NCBI RefSeq assembly: GCF_026262505.1
Contig: NW_026529257.1
Location: 62,001-126,000 of the forward strand
Length of the DNA: 64,000 nt
Origin: Trichomonas vaginalis G3
Lineage: Eukaryota > Parabasalia > Trichomonadida > Trichomonadidae
Direction: 5' to 3'
The notes under the pieces are model-generated. The model was not told the origin of the DNA. It saw only the letters and a program-made list of their open reading frames with translations, and searched no databases. The position numbers and the translations under genes were made by a program. Positions 18,383 to 28,576 of this stretch are shown piece after piece. Position 1 is the stretch's first letter, and the number at the start of each line of letters is the position of its first letter.

Positions 18383-20695
18383 ATGACAGCAACAAACAAC
18401 AACAGCAACTATATCGTTTCTGATGAAAAAGTTATTGATTCATTAGCTGAGGAATTAGTTGTGGCAGAAACTAAAACCCTCAACGAAAGAATTGGTGAAA
18501 ACAAGATTGATTTACATAACTACCTCAAACATGATGGAGGAAGAGGAAGGAAAACTGGTATGGCTTTATTAGTAAATAAAATATCAAATTTAACGATTAT
18601 AGATGTTGATATCAATAAATCATACAATGATGAACTTAAAGAAACAGTTAGAAAAGACATTTTATCAAAACTTTCGGATAAAGATGTTATCGTTAAAACC
18701 GCTTCACGAGGTCTTCACATTTATTGTAACACTAATTTCTTCTATTCAGTTTCGAACAGAATGATTAAATGCTATTCCTGCAATGATTATGATATTGACA
18801 TAATGACTTCTATGGATGATTCAAAGCGTTCTTTAGTAGTTATGGCTGATTCAAGAGTTCGCAAGAATGCAACAGAACCAATCAATACATACTCATTCAT
18901 TCGTGGCTGTTATGACTCGACCATAACCAGAACAGTGAATGATATATTAAATGATTTGAATATTAAGGTAAGAGTTGAACAGAAGAATGAAGAAATAAAG
19001 ACTATCATGAATGAAAACAAAAATGTAAACATTGACGATAAACTTGCCCAGAGCATAGTTGATGGTATTAGTGATTTTGAAGTACATAATGACGGTGGAA
19101 ATATGAATTTAGAAAAAGAAGTTACATTATTCACACTGTTTCAAGCACTTAATTCGTTACCTAATCATTTAATTAATGAAGCATACAATAACGTTTATAA
19201 CTTCTGCAGCTTAACTGAAAATGCAAAAAGTAATTTTGAAAAAGCACATAGTAGATATGCACATTTAATGAATTCTCCATTTGTTTTGGTGAAGATTCTA
19301 AAACTATATCAAAAAGAATATTATGATGAATATGTTTTACCTTTATTACGTAAGCCAAAAATAACATTTGATATCAAACTTGATGACTCGTTTTTGATAA
19401 CAGATATTAGACGCATGGCTGAAAATCATCAGTATAAAAACAGTTCTGAAGTAATTGAGGATTTATCACGTGTAATCCGTTTTGTAGATTGTGGAAACAA
19501 ATACTTCATTCAGAAAGATTACAACATACACGACAAAATGAATCAAATATCATTCGTTCTTCAATCAAACATGAAAGAGTCACTCAAAATGATTAAATTA
19601 TTTAAAGAAGAAGGTAAAACCATAACAGCATGGGATGTACTACTAAATCAATTGTCTTCATTAACCGTTAAGGGTGTTTGCTTTAAATCTGATTCCCCAG
19701 ATGTTTTCTCAACGTTTCAAGGTTATAAATACAACATTCTCGAAAAACCAGATTACTCAAAAATTGAGATGTTTATGAATTTCATTAAAGAAGCCATTTG
19801 TGATAATAACGATGAAGTGTATAAATACCTTCTCGGTTGGATTGCATCAATGATTCAACATCCTGGAATCAAGAATGAAACAGCAATTATTTTGAAAGGA
19901 CTTCAGGGAACAGGTAAAAACAGATTTACAGACATTATTTCTGAACTTCTCGCTGGTTATTCATGCAAAAACATTACCGAAATAGGTGAGCTAACGGGTA
20001 ATTTAAACTCAGTAGTTGAGAATAAAATGTTTCTTGTACTTAATGAACTCAAGAATGTAGGTGAAGACAGACTCGCAAACTTCAACGCTTTGAAATCAAT
20101 TATTACGGATAATGAGATTAGAATTAATGAAAAGAATCAACCCAGAAGAACTGCTCAGAATGTTGTCAATTTCATTTTGGTAACTAATAACGTCTACCCT
20201 GTCAAAATTGAAGTTGGAGACAGAAGATACGTAGTTTTAAGAGTTAATGGTAAATTTAAGGGTCAATTTGATTATTTCAAGAATTTGATGAATTCATGCA
20301 CAAAGGAATTTTATGATAATTTACTAACATATTTTATGCAATATGACCTTTCATCATTTAATGTACGAATCATACCGATGACTGAAGCCAAACAAGATTT
20401 AATTGAATTATCAACAAATCCTTTAGATGTATGGATAAATACACATTATGATGAATTGTGTGCAGGTATGACATGTAAAAATGCTCTATTCTGCAAACCA
20501 TCAGACATGAAAGACAAAAACTTTCAAATGAGCATTAAAGATAAATGTGATAAGAAACAGAGAAGAATAGATGGTAAACAAACATGGTGTTATGTTTTGA
20601 AAGAAGAAATGAAAGGATTATATAAACAGGTTGAACCAAACGATAATGAGGATTCATTTACTGACGATAAAATACCTGTAAATGAAGCTTTATAA
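18383..20695 (+). CDS. Primase-polymerase / SF3 (D5-like) helicase, copy in H2
   Basis: 770 residues with the same layout as 3084-5396: primase motifs DVD (74-76) and S-x-GLHIY (108-114), Walker A GLQGTGKN near 501 and motif C near 598. It differs from the H1 copy at only a few per cent of positions. The ATG follows TTTTTTATTCCTATATAA. About 75 bases separate the left repeat from the start and about 40 separate the stop from the right repeat, so the repeats probably hold both promoter context and terminator. Confidence 0.9.
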   Translation: MTATNNNSNYIVSDEKVIDSLAEELVVAETKTLNERIGENKIDLHNYLKHDGGRGRKTGMALLVNKISNLTIIDVDINKSYNDELKETVRKDILSKLSDKDVIVKTASRGLHIYCNTNFFYSVSNRMIKCYSCNDYDIDIMTSMDDSKRSLVVMADSRVRKNATEPINTYSFIRGCYDSTITRTVNDILNDLNIKVRVEQKNEEIKTIMNENKNVNIDDKLAQSIVDGISDFEVHNDGGNMNLEKEVTLFTLFQALNSLPNHLINEAYNNVYNFCSLTENAKSNFEKAHSRYAHLMNSPFVLVKILKLYQKEYYDEYVLPLLRKPKITFDIKLDDSFLITDIRRMAENHQYKNSSEVIEDLSRVIRFVDCGNKYFIQKDYNIHDKMNQISFVLQSNMKESLKMIKLFKEEGKTITAWDVLLNQLSSLTVKGVCFKSDSPDVFSTFQGYKYNILEKPDYSKIEMFMNFIKEAICDNNDEVYKYLLGWIASMIQHPGIKNETAIILKGLQGTGKNRFTDIISELLAGYSCKNITEIGELTGNLNSVVENKMFLVLNELKNVGEDRLANFNALKSIITDNEIRINEKNQPRRTAQNVVNFILVTNNVYPVKIEVGDRRYVVLRVNGKFKGQFDYFKNLMNSCTKEFYDNLLTYFMQYDLSSFNVRIIPMTEAKQDLIELSTNPLDVWINTHYDELCAGMTCKNALFCKPSDMKDKNFQMSIKDKCDKKQRRIDGKQTWCYVLKEEMKGLYKQVEPNDNEDSFTDDKIPVNEAL

Positions 20696-20732
20696 AGTAT
20701 GATTTGAATTTATTTTTGCATTAATCCTGCTG

Positions 20733-20845
20733 TGTTGTCAAAATGTCATGTTGTCAGTAATTTTAAGAGAAGTTAATTAACCGAGTGACACATGGTGACG
20801 TAGTGACACCTTCAGTTATTCAAAAATAATTAATTATTGAATAAC
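20733..20845. repeat. Right terminal inverted repeat of H2 (113 bp)
   Basis: Inverted partner of 18195-18307. Here the three-part core reads GTGTCAC, TACGTCACCATG and GTGTCACTCGG on the minus strand. Fifteen bases (20846-20860) separate its outer end from the 30-bp direct repeat. Confidence 0.85.
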
Positions 20846-20860
20846 CTAAAAACCATTAAC

Positions 20861-20890
20861 GATAAAATAACTGATAACAAAATTTTATTT
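20861..20890. repeat. 30-bp direct repeat bracketing an insertion, right copy
   Basis: Exact match to 16983-17012. Here it continues into TTATATAA and the ATG at 20899, so it forms the promoter of the 36-residue gene. Confidence 0.8.
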
Positions 20891-20898
20891 TTATATAA

Positions 20899-21009
20899 AT
20901 GGATACCCCACAAGCTCAAAATTTACCACGAATCATAACAAGGGAGGAAATAATAAAAATGATGCAAGAACAAATTAAAAACAACAAACCACGAAAACCG
21001 AGAAGATGA
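20899..21009 (+). CDS. 36-residue protein with IIT-x3-I-x-K-M-M tail motif
   Basis: MDTPQAQNLPRIITREEI and then a basic tail ending NKPRKPRR. It is the third of the tiny genes sharing a (L/I)(L/I)T-x3-(L/I)-x-K-(M/L)(M/L) motif. It has a full TTTTATTTTTATATAA box. It ends 10 bases before the convergent 98-residue gene. Confidence 0.5.
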   Translation: MDTPQAQNLPRIITREEIIKMMQEQIKNNKPRKPRR

Positions 21010-21019
21010 GGAATAAAAA

Positions 21020-21316
21020 TTAAATTTGGATTGAGTTTAAAAATTCATCTTTATTAAATTCATCTCTTCCAATCAATTTATTTATTCTATTAAATTCTTT
21101 TATTTTTGCTTCACTCAGTTTAAGGATTGAACGGTAAGTTTCTAATTTTTCGATTATTTCTTTCCTCTCTTTATCGTTTTCAGCCCCACCGCATTGCGGC
21201 TTCTTTTTGTAATAGCATATTTTTGATTTAATTCTGTTTAGTTTCTTTTTATATTCATCGTCTGGACTCTGAATCTTAATTGAATCAGGACTCTTGGATG
21301 CTTCGTTGTCACTCAT
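21020..21316 (-). CDS. 98-residue charged helical protein next to the integrase (B copy)
   Basis: A small Lys/Glu-rich, mostly helical protein with KICYYKKKPQCGG in the middle and IKEFNRINKLIGRDEF near the end. The twin at 53341-53637 beside the second integrase differs by a small in-frame change around the CGG segment, which is where a GC-rich hairpin sits in the DNA. It is probably co-regulated with the integrase. Function unknown. Confidence 0.6.
   Translation of the reverse strand: MSDNEASKSPDSIKIQSPDDEYKKKLNRIKSKICYYKKKPQCGGAENDKERKEIIEKLETYRSILKLSEAKIKEFNRINKLIGRDEFNKDEFLNSIQI
21189..21199. repeat. GC-rich mini-hairpin in the 98-residue gene
   Basis: CCGC-ATT-GCGG, followed on the minus strand by TGGGGCTGA, matches the first half of the double hairpin at 56756-56781. 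The twin gene has GGGC-TGAT-GCCC at 53447-53458 in the position of the second half. Confidence 0.6.
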
Positions 21317-21335
21317 TTCTTACGAAATAAAAAAA

Positions 21336-22911
21336 TTAAATATTATTTAAATATAATGGAGTAATAAAATAAATCGGAATTTCTATTAATTTATTGTCAA
21401 CTTCAACTAATGCATTGCCGTTAATATATCTAACAAATTCAGCTATTGTGTCAAATCTTCGTCTTCTTTTTGTCATTGATTTATCAGTTTTTCCATAATC
21501 GAGATGAATCAAAATTTTATCCCCTTGTTTAAAATTCATGAGCCCCGAATTAATTTGTTCACGTTTAACATCATTTAACCTTTCCATTTGCTTTCTAATA
21601 TATTCCCATTCTTTTGAAATATCATTTTTCATTTCCACTGGTTTCATGTTTATAGTTCTATGCCATGTATTATTGTAATAATATACTAACTGCTGTATGA
21701 TGGAGTCATGATTTCCATCCCAGTATATCTGACCGTTAACCTCTAACGCATCTCTAAGAGTTCTCATTACCGCATCAACTATTTTATTATGAAACGTATA
21801 TGGAGAGGATGAAAAGTAAAAATTAATTTGTGGGAAATAATGAGCCATAGCTGCCTGAAATCCTTTATCACCATCACCCCTTATATTATCTACTCTTTCA
21901 TGATCTAGTAAGTATTGTATAGCTCTTCTTGTTTCCTGTTCTGTTTTCCCTTTCACCGGAATGCAATATAAATATCTGGTGTTAATGTTAATGGCAAATA
22001 AATAAGTAACGTTTCCTTTTGAATATTCTAAATGATCGATTTCGTATGAATATGGATATGGTGCAAATGAAGGGCGACTAAATTTTTCCTTTAACGGTTG
22101 AATTTTTGGGTCAGTTGGTTTATTTAATATTTTGAAATCCTTTTTAAAATCTTTTTGCTTCTTTAATGTTTGAAATGGATATAATAAAGTGAATGATGAA
22201 GGATTAACTGAAGGAGGAGGTACTACTGTTGGAGGTTTTGGTATTGCAAGTGATTTAATTTTATCTGCTTTGATTTTGGATGATGAAGTTTTGGAATTCA
22301 TTCCTCCTTTCATTAATTCTGGATGTATTCTATTCATTTGTTTTAAATATGCTGTATATAAAGGTTTGATATACTTTCCCGCTTCGAGTTTATGTTGAAG
22401 GATGAATTCCAAAAGTTGATCTTCATTTAAAAGTCGGGCTGAATATGGTTTAACTAATGAATCATAAATTAAAGCTTGTGCATCATTTATGGTCTGAAGG
22501 ACCTGGGCGTTTTGCACCTTTAGCTGTTGAACATTTGCTACTTTCTCTTTTGGTGTTGTTTTCGGCTTTTTTCTTCTTTGGCTTTTGCGGCTCAGGATTA
22601 TATAATTTATATAATTCATCAATATCTTCTTCTGTTAATACTTTATTTTTGAAATCTTTCAATTGTTTAAGTTGTGATTTAGTTTTTCCCTTTGTATATT
22701 CATTATTTTTAATTTTGTCTTTAATTTTAGAAATTATTTTATCATGATATTTCAAAATTTCATTTTTATAATATGGATAATAATAATCCATATCATCACC
22801 CGTTATATTGTTATTATGTTTTTGGAGATATGATTTTAATTCATAATAATTAAGAAAATTTTGATTAAGTACTAAATCATCAATTAAAATTTCTAAATCT
22901 ACGTTATCCAT
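21336..22911 (-). pseudogene. Polinton integrase (retroviral-type, rve fold), B copy, fossil
   Basis: The integrase catalytic core is readable with segments SYEIDHLEYSKG, NIRGDGDKGFQAA and HNKIVDAVMRTLRDAL, carrying the acidic positions expected of the DDE-type fold. After it come an SH3/chromo-like end (KGDKILIHLDYG) and a basic stretch (TKRRRRFD). The N-terminal region is helical and charged. The gene is broken about once. The whole twin is at 51740-53320. It would insert linear element DNA into the host genome, making short target duplications. Confidence 0.8.
22491..22518. repeat. GC-rich double-hairpin mini-repeat in the integrase gene
   Basis: GGTC-TGAAG-GACC (22491-22503) followed by GGGCGTTTTGCACC (22505-22518). 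It is the inverted, slightly changed form of the double hairpin at 12566-12593 in the fibre gene. It encodes the shared peptide AQVLQTI. Confidence 0.7.
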
Positions 22912-22934
22912 TTATATAAAAATAAAATAAATGT

Positions 22935-23086
22935 TTTAAGGGTGCCCACCTCTTTGAATCATAGTATCAAAACCATTATTTACATATTGAATCACATCAT
23001 TAACAGTTCCTTTTGTCTCTTCTGTGGCATTTTATTAAAAATAAAATTTTAAATTCATGACTCAACCCCTACGTTTTTAAATTATA
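22935..23086 (-). other. Short conserved spacer between integrase and polymerase
   Basis: Read on the minus strand it has an ATTTTTAATAA box, an ATGCCACAGAAGAGAC start and a conserved stretch ending in AGAGGTGGGCACCC. Most of it recurs at 51640-51716 beside the second integrase. Short frames exist but disagree between the copies, so I cannot say which, if any, is translated. Confidence 0.35.
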
Positions 23087-26000
23087 TTAAATAAATGGCA
23101 TACAACATCCATTTTCACAACATACAGCCTTAGTGTGTGCTCCTGTTAATGCAGTCTTACCGATTGTTAAGCGAGTCATTGACCCGTTTTTAAGTTGTAA
23201 ATTAATATTCTGACCATCAAATATCACTTTATCATTTATTATATCCAAATAATTTTTAGGTGTTAATTGTTTATTTTGTCGTAAACTAACACCTTTCATT
23301 TTTTGTGCAATCTTTTTAAAATCACTTCCATCAATTGAACCGTTGAATGATGTATAACACTTGGGGCATAAAGCAACCATGTTATCACCTTGTTTCTCAA
23401 TTGCTAAACCCAATAACTTCTTCTCATGTGCTTTTTCTTCAGCTTTATTCTTTAATTTAGGTTTAAATTTCTCATCAAAACAGAAGAAATCAAATGGTGC
23501 GAATTTGAAAATGTTTTTATCATAAAATTGTTTATCGGTAACAATTGCTTGAAATGCTTGAGTGTTAGGAAGATTTGGATCGCCAGCGATTGCCCAATAA
23601 GATGAATCAGCATCACCTTCAATGAAATGAAAACGATTAACATTCATGCATTTATACATAAAATCATAAATGAAAACTAAATACCAGTATTTTGCGTTAT
23701 CTAAAGTGAAGAATGCCTCTTGTAAACATGTATCACATCTATAAAATCTATCTATGAGCATCACTTGATACGTATCCTCTCCTATTTCTCTTATGTTTTT
23801 AAACTTATTTGACATACATGCAACGCGTGCCTTCTGTGCATTCATTATTTTAGTCTTTGCGTAATTTTGTGTATTCATTGCATCGTAACCATATGATCCA
23901 TTAAGCGAAATCTTGCAAAATAAACTTTTTCCTTTATTTCCTTCTAATTCAGCCTTTTGTCTTTCGTTCATAAATTCGTTCGCAAATTCATTAAAACAAG
24001 TGTTTTTAGTAAATGTTAAAATTGATTGAATATCATCGATGATAAAATGAAATCTGTCTATTAGATACCAAAGATAATAAGAAGAAAATGGTTGATATTG
24101 GTTGTGTGTTGATGCTAACTGAGTTAATTTCCTCTGTTTCTGGTCAACTGGTAGATTGTTTGATTTCATGTAATTATACATAAAACTGCCAATTGTTTTT
24201 TCATCTGTGATAATATCTAAGTTTCTTATTATCGGTAAAAAGTTTATGTAATCATTAATGTATTTTTCATCAATGTGACCCTTTACTTCAGCCACGAATA
24301 AAGTATTTTCTTTCTAATAATTCCCAGTGCTTTTGCTTTCTTTGTTGCTGTATCACAAATGATAACACCATTCAATCTTCCCGGCATATACATTTTATGG
24401 TCAGTATATTGAATGAAATCATGAGGATTAGATGAAAATGATGAAGGATATAATGAATTAAAATCAACACCAACGAAATGAGTCATAATGTTGGTGGTGT
24501 CCTCATTTGATACAGTTTTAGTTTCTGGACTATATGAAAGTTTATTAATGTGCGTGATTCCTTTAAGATTTACTCTATGTTGAACATTTGATAGACCACC
24601 AGTAATTCCATTACGGAGAATGTGATAAGCTTCAACTGAATCTAAAGTCATTGGTAAATTATTTTTTAATGCATAATTTCTTAAATTGATTCTTAAACGT
24701 TGAACATCTTCATCTTTATTTGATTTTACGACATTGCAATAACAACACATTAACTGACAATTTTCTTTGGTATGTGGTTTTTCATTATCGATTCTATCCA
24801 ATGTTGGTTTATTAGCATATGTAAACGCTTTACCACACATTTTGCATTTAGATGAAAGGATTAAATCGTGATAGTATTGAAAATCATCCATTGAAACATT
24901 ATTTTTAGTATCTCTTTCTGCTTTTTCATCTTGTTTCTTATATGATTCAATTTTATATTTCCAATACTTTTTCGTTAATTCAAAACTTGATTCTATCTCT
25001 TCCTCAGGATATTTTTCATTAGGATTAAAGTCTTTATATGCTAAAGCGTAACGAATCATTGAAGCATTCGATGATAAAGAAAGATTATGAAGCGTGTCAA
25101 TTTTATAAACAAATGTTTCTTCAATAATTTTATCGATTGGGTCAATCATAATTTCAACATCTTTATTGCAATAATGAATAAAATATTCTAATCTATTCTT
25201 AAAATTTTTAGCATCATTGAGATATATTTGATAATCACTATCTGATATAGTTTCTTGAGTTAATGCTGAATAAAATGAATCTTGAGTGAATGGTTCCACT
25301 TTATATAATTCTTCTTCGTAATTTTCCCACGTGATGAATTGATAAGGGAAAAAGGATTTAACACGTGATTTATTGTTTCCGAAATCTTGAGTGAATTGGT
25401 CTAATGTCCCACCCGCTATATAATTTCTGATGTCAATAAATCTTAATTCATATGGAACGTTTGTTTTCTTTACAATGACTTGCTTAAATTGTGAAGATGA
25501 ACCCAGCATTGATTTTATTTTCCATTTTGCAGTGTTTAAATCACGAAGAATTAAATTTAAATCAAACTTTCCCGAATTAAAACCTATGATATTCACTTTA
25601 TTGAATTCCTCATCTAGAAGTTCTTTAAATGTTTCCTTCTGTTTTTCATTTAATGTATGAGACAAAGTCCCCACCGTTTGCGGCTTCAATAATTCTTCAT
25701 ATTGTTCAATATTTGATTTAGCAACTAATGAACAGGTTGAAAATAAAAACTCAATCCAATCAGAAATAAAAGAATCACTCGAAGTTAAGCAAAAATTCCT
25801 CGTATATGTTTTATCATTTAATTTAACCGTTGATGATACCATGAATGGTTTTAAGTAAGCGTTCAAAGTTGCACACTCAGAAAGTTGTAATTCTTCTTTA
25901 GTCTCTAATGTTTCGAAGTCAAAAGTAATATAATATCTTGTCGGTTGATAATATTCCTGCAAATTGTGAGCTAATAACCACTGATATATCTTCTGTTTCG

Positions 26001-26553
26001 TAATATGTGGTGCATATGGTTGCTGGGTCTTTTGCAATTGAACGTCTTGAATTAATCTTCCATTATTTTCTTTACATTTCTCACACTGCTTTAAAAATCT
26101 TCTTTGGTTTTTCCTTTCTGGGTCATCACGGATAGAATAAACTTCTTCTTTACAATATGGACAAACTTTATAGCCGGTGAGTGCTTCAACGTCTGTTATT
26201 CTGTCAGCGTGAAGTTTTCCACATGGACTCTGTGTTAATAAAATATTTACTGTTTCAAATTCTGGATCTATCATTATTGATTCCACTAATGGAAAGTCTA
26301 CCTTATTTATGTCCACGTCTTCTGGTTGAGGATCACAATAATAGAAATCAATATTAACATTTAACATTCTCGCTAATCTCTCACTTTCTGATGAAATGTC
26401 AAAACCTTCATATGCATCTATTGCTTCATTTAAATAGCTTCTACGAGTTTTAGGATTAACACCATCAGGAATGTTATAGAAGCGTTTAAATAACCTTCTA
26501 CCTTCGGCTCTTATTTGATTATCATTCATTTTAGCTGTTCCGTTTTTGTTCAT
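23087..26553 (-). pseudogene. Protein-primed DNA polymerase B of Polinton B, fossil
   Basis: About 3.4 kb. The first part has a 3'-5' exonuclease with YITFDFETLE (Exo I), IGFNSGKFDLN (Exo II) and HYCNKDVEIM (Exo III). Next comes a zinc/HNH-like insert (CKMCGKAF, LDRIDNEKPHT, CCYCN), then motif A DFNSLYPS. The later part has motif B (KISLNGSYGYDA) and motif C (GDADSSYW), then a Cys-rich end (CPKCYTSF and CCENGCC). This is the family polymerase that copies Polinton DNA using a terminal protein. The gene is broken about once, otherwise complete. The start follows TTTTTTATTCTTACATAA. A small piece of a second copy is at 51373-51614. Confidence 0.85.
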
Positions 26554-26602
26554 TTATGTAAGAATAAAAAATTAAAAAAGAAATAAAAATAAACTTTATT
26601 TT

Positions 26603-27709
26603 TTAAAGCCCATAAAATGAATTAAGAACACATAAATTTTTATCATCCGCGACGTGACGAATACATTTTAATTTACTCAAGAATGCGTACCCTGATACAT
26701 TAAATCTAATTCCTGTCTTATTTAATTTCACAACTTTGAAAAGGAATGTATGAATAGCTATAAAATGATGAGAAGATGTTTTATGGGTTGCTTCCATTTT
26801 TTCTGAAATAAATGAATAAATATAATGTTTATAAGTTTTCATATCTTTTATGTTCTTAATAACGAATGGTATAGACCTTTCCACTTCGTCTTCCTTCGGT
26901 GCTGTTCTTTCATATGAAACATTATTGGTATCTTCAATAATGAAACCACAATCACACAAAATTTTATAGGTTCCAATGGTTTCTTTTGATATTTTATCTA
27001 ATAAATCAAAAACTTTATCAACACCTGTGCATTTATTTAAATAATAATTTGTGTAAATATCATGATCTTCTTTCTTAATCGTATTAGTTGCATATGTCAC
27101 GTTTTTAAGAGCTTTTTTGAATTTTTTGGAATCTAAAGGTGGTGAAAGTAGGATACAGGAGTATTCTTCATTATCAATAAATTGTAACTTATGTTTACGA
27201 ATAAATTTAGTACCTTCTTCTGAAAGTGTTTCGTCTATTTCACCATCTAATAAATTTTGTGTTGATTCTGAGACATAATTTTTATATCTTTCTTCATGAG
27301 ATTTCTGAACTTCTGATTCTGAAGCTGGGATATTCATTAAACCCTCTACTTCATTTTCATTATATTTTTCAACTTCTCTTAATTCCTTAATTTTTTCATC
27401 TATTTCATCTCTTATTTTTTTCAGTCTTTCAATTTCATCGTATTCATCATCTTTAATTCGTTCTTCATAATATTCGGGGAAAACATCAGGTTCTTTAGGT
27501 TTTTCTTCTTCAGATGTGGGATATAAGAAATTTATAACATCATCTTTATTCATTTTTCCATCATAATCTAAATCATTTAATAACTCGGCAAATTTTTGAC
27601 AATTTCTTAAATAATATTTATCAACTTCATAACCCACCTCCTCTAATATATCCTTTATTTCCTCGTTTGTGAATCCTAATTTTTTAACGTCGTTAGTTTT
27701 GACGCTCAT
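26603..27709 (-). CDS. 368-residue acidic Polinton B protein, unknown
   Basis: I start it at 27709 (MSVKTNDVKKLGFTNEEI) because this ATG follows TTTATTTTGTATGAA; a longer frame upstream lacks that box. The first 60 residues include DLDYDGKMNKDDVINF, which looks like an EF-hand-type calcium loop. A long acidic coiled coil with EYDEIERLKKIRDEID follows, and then a folded end with Cys and Lys. It lies upstream of the polymerase on the same strand with about 50 bases between. It could be a terminal-protein or scaffold candidate, but nothing proves that. It looks whole. Confidence 0.55.
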   Translation of the reverse strand: MSVKTNDVKKLGFTNEEIKDILEEVGYEVDKYYLRNCQKFAELLNDLDYDGKMNKDDVINFLYPTSEEEKPKEPDVFPEYYEERIKDDEYDEIERLKKIRDEIDEKIKELREVEKYNENEVEGLMNIPASESEVQKSHEERYKNYVSESTQNLLDGEIDETLSEEGTKFIRKHKLQFIDNEEYSCILLSPPLDSKKFKKALKNVTYATNTIKKEDHDIYTNYYLNKCTGVDKVFDLLDKISKETIGTYKILCDCGFIIEDTNNVSYERTAPKEDEVERSIPFVIKNIKDMKTYKHYIYSFISEKMEATHKTSSHHFIAIHTFLFKVVKLNKTGIRFNVSGYAFLSKLKCIRHVADDKNLCVLNSFYGL

Positions 27710-27835
27710 TTCATACAAAATAAAAAATAAAATAATAAACATAACTAAGTTTTAATTTTTCGTAAGACATGAATTTTTAAAGTTTATTTTTTTAAAAAAT
27801 TATTTTTTATTTCATTATGTATGGGCTGAGTGTAA

Positions 27836-28013
27836 ATGTCTTACAATTTTGAAAATTTTTTAAATCTTGATTTATTCAAAAACGTAAGAATAAAAACCGT
27901 AAGAATCATACATTTTTTACTTCATATGTTAAAAAAAATGATACAAAATCGCTCGATATTGTATGAATTCTTACGTTTACAAAAAAAGTCACAAAACCCA
28001 TCATATCCTACTA
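27836..28013 (+). pseudogene. Start of a Polinton B gene cut near the P/Q array, with a small foldback
   Basis: After a TGTATGGGCTGAGTGTAA box, a frame starts MSYNFENFLNLDLF at 27836. It soon enters a non-Polinton stretch (about 27887-28013) with inverted words CGTAAGAATCATACA and TGTATGAATTCTTACG, after which the P/Q array begins. Only about 17 codons look like genuine gene. The 27710-27835 stretch is its divergent promoter with the 368-residue gene. Confidence 0.35.
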
Positions 28014-28110
28014 CTCTTCTTTTAGTTTTCGAATTTCATAAATATAACTCTTGATGCAATTTGAATAAATATCTTCTGTATGTGAGTTCCCAGTTTCTTG
28101 TTTCATTTTC
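28014..28110 (-). pseudogene. Q gene fragment at the left array edge (unit 0)
   Basis: Only the first 30 or so codons of a Q gene, recognisable by the minus-strand words for YSNCIKSYIYEIRK, remain before the junction with non-array DNA at 28014. Confidence 0.6.
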
Positions 28111-28576
28111 ATTATTGAAATGATTAATTAACAAGAATAGTTTTGTATATATAATCTATGTGATCTTCATAATTTGTTTAATGTAAAATATCAATATCAT
28201 AAAACAAATACAAACAAATTGATTTTATATTATTATTAGATCAAATAATACAGTATTTGAAAGGTTTATTTCATTTTGCAATTAAAAATACTGTTTTCTG
28301 ATATAAATTCGTTATACTTATATATTTTCCATGTATGTAATAACAAATTAATAAAATATGTTGATAAAAAACATTGTATTAAGTGTTTTTACTAGGTAAT
28401 CTTTAGAAACTCGTTAATACTTGTCGAATCTCTGTCATGAACATTGCCAATTTAATGCAATTAGTTGTTTTGATATACTGATTCATCAATATATTCCTTC
28501 TAATTCGGAAGAAAATATGAATCAAAGAAAAAAAAATTAATAAAAAGTGTTGGAATTTTTTTAATGTCACGTTTCA

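Larger units (their letters stand above)
18195..20845. mobile_element. Helicase unit H2, the cleanest copy
   Basis: 2,651 bp: 113-bp terminal inverted repeats enclosing a single 770-codon primase-helicase gene. No integrase or transposase is inside. No short target duplication is visible directly outside the repeats. It lies in the right part of the composite insertion bracketed by the 30-bp direct repeat. The gene looks whole and is nearly identical to H1 and H3, so the copy is young. Confidence 0.75.
9951..27886. mobile_element. Polinton (Maverick) B, fossil with nested insertions
   Basis: Parts: 5'-cut gene (9953), three small virion-type genes, tail fibre, three tiny genes, 98-aa gene, integrase (-), polymerase B (-), 368-aa gene (-) and the start of a rightward gene at 27836. 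It is interrupted by a Mutator-like/foldback element in the fibre, by the KilA-N/helicase composite at 17013-20860, and ends against the P/Q array. About two breaks are seen besides the insertions, so it is fairly young. Its left end is hidden by Polinton A. Confidence 0.75.
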
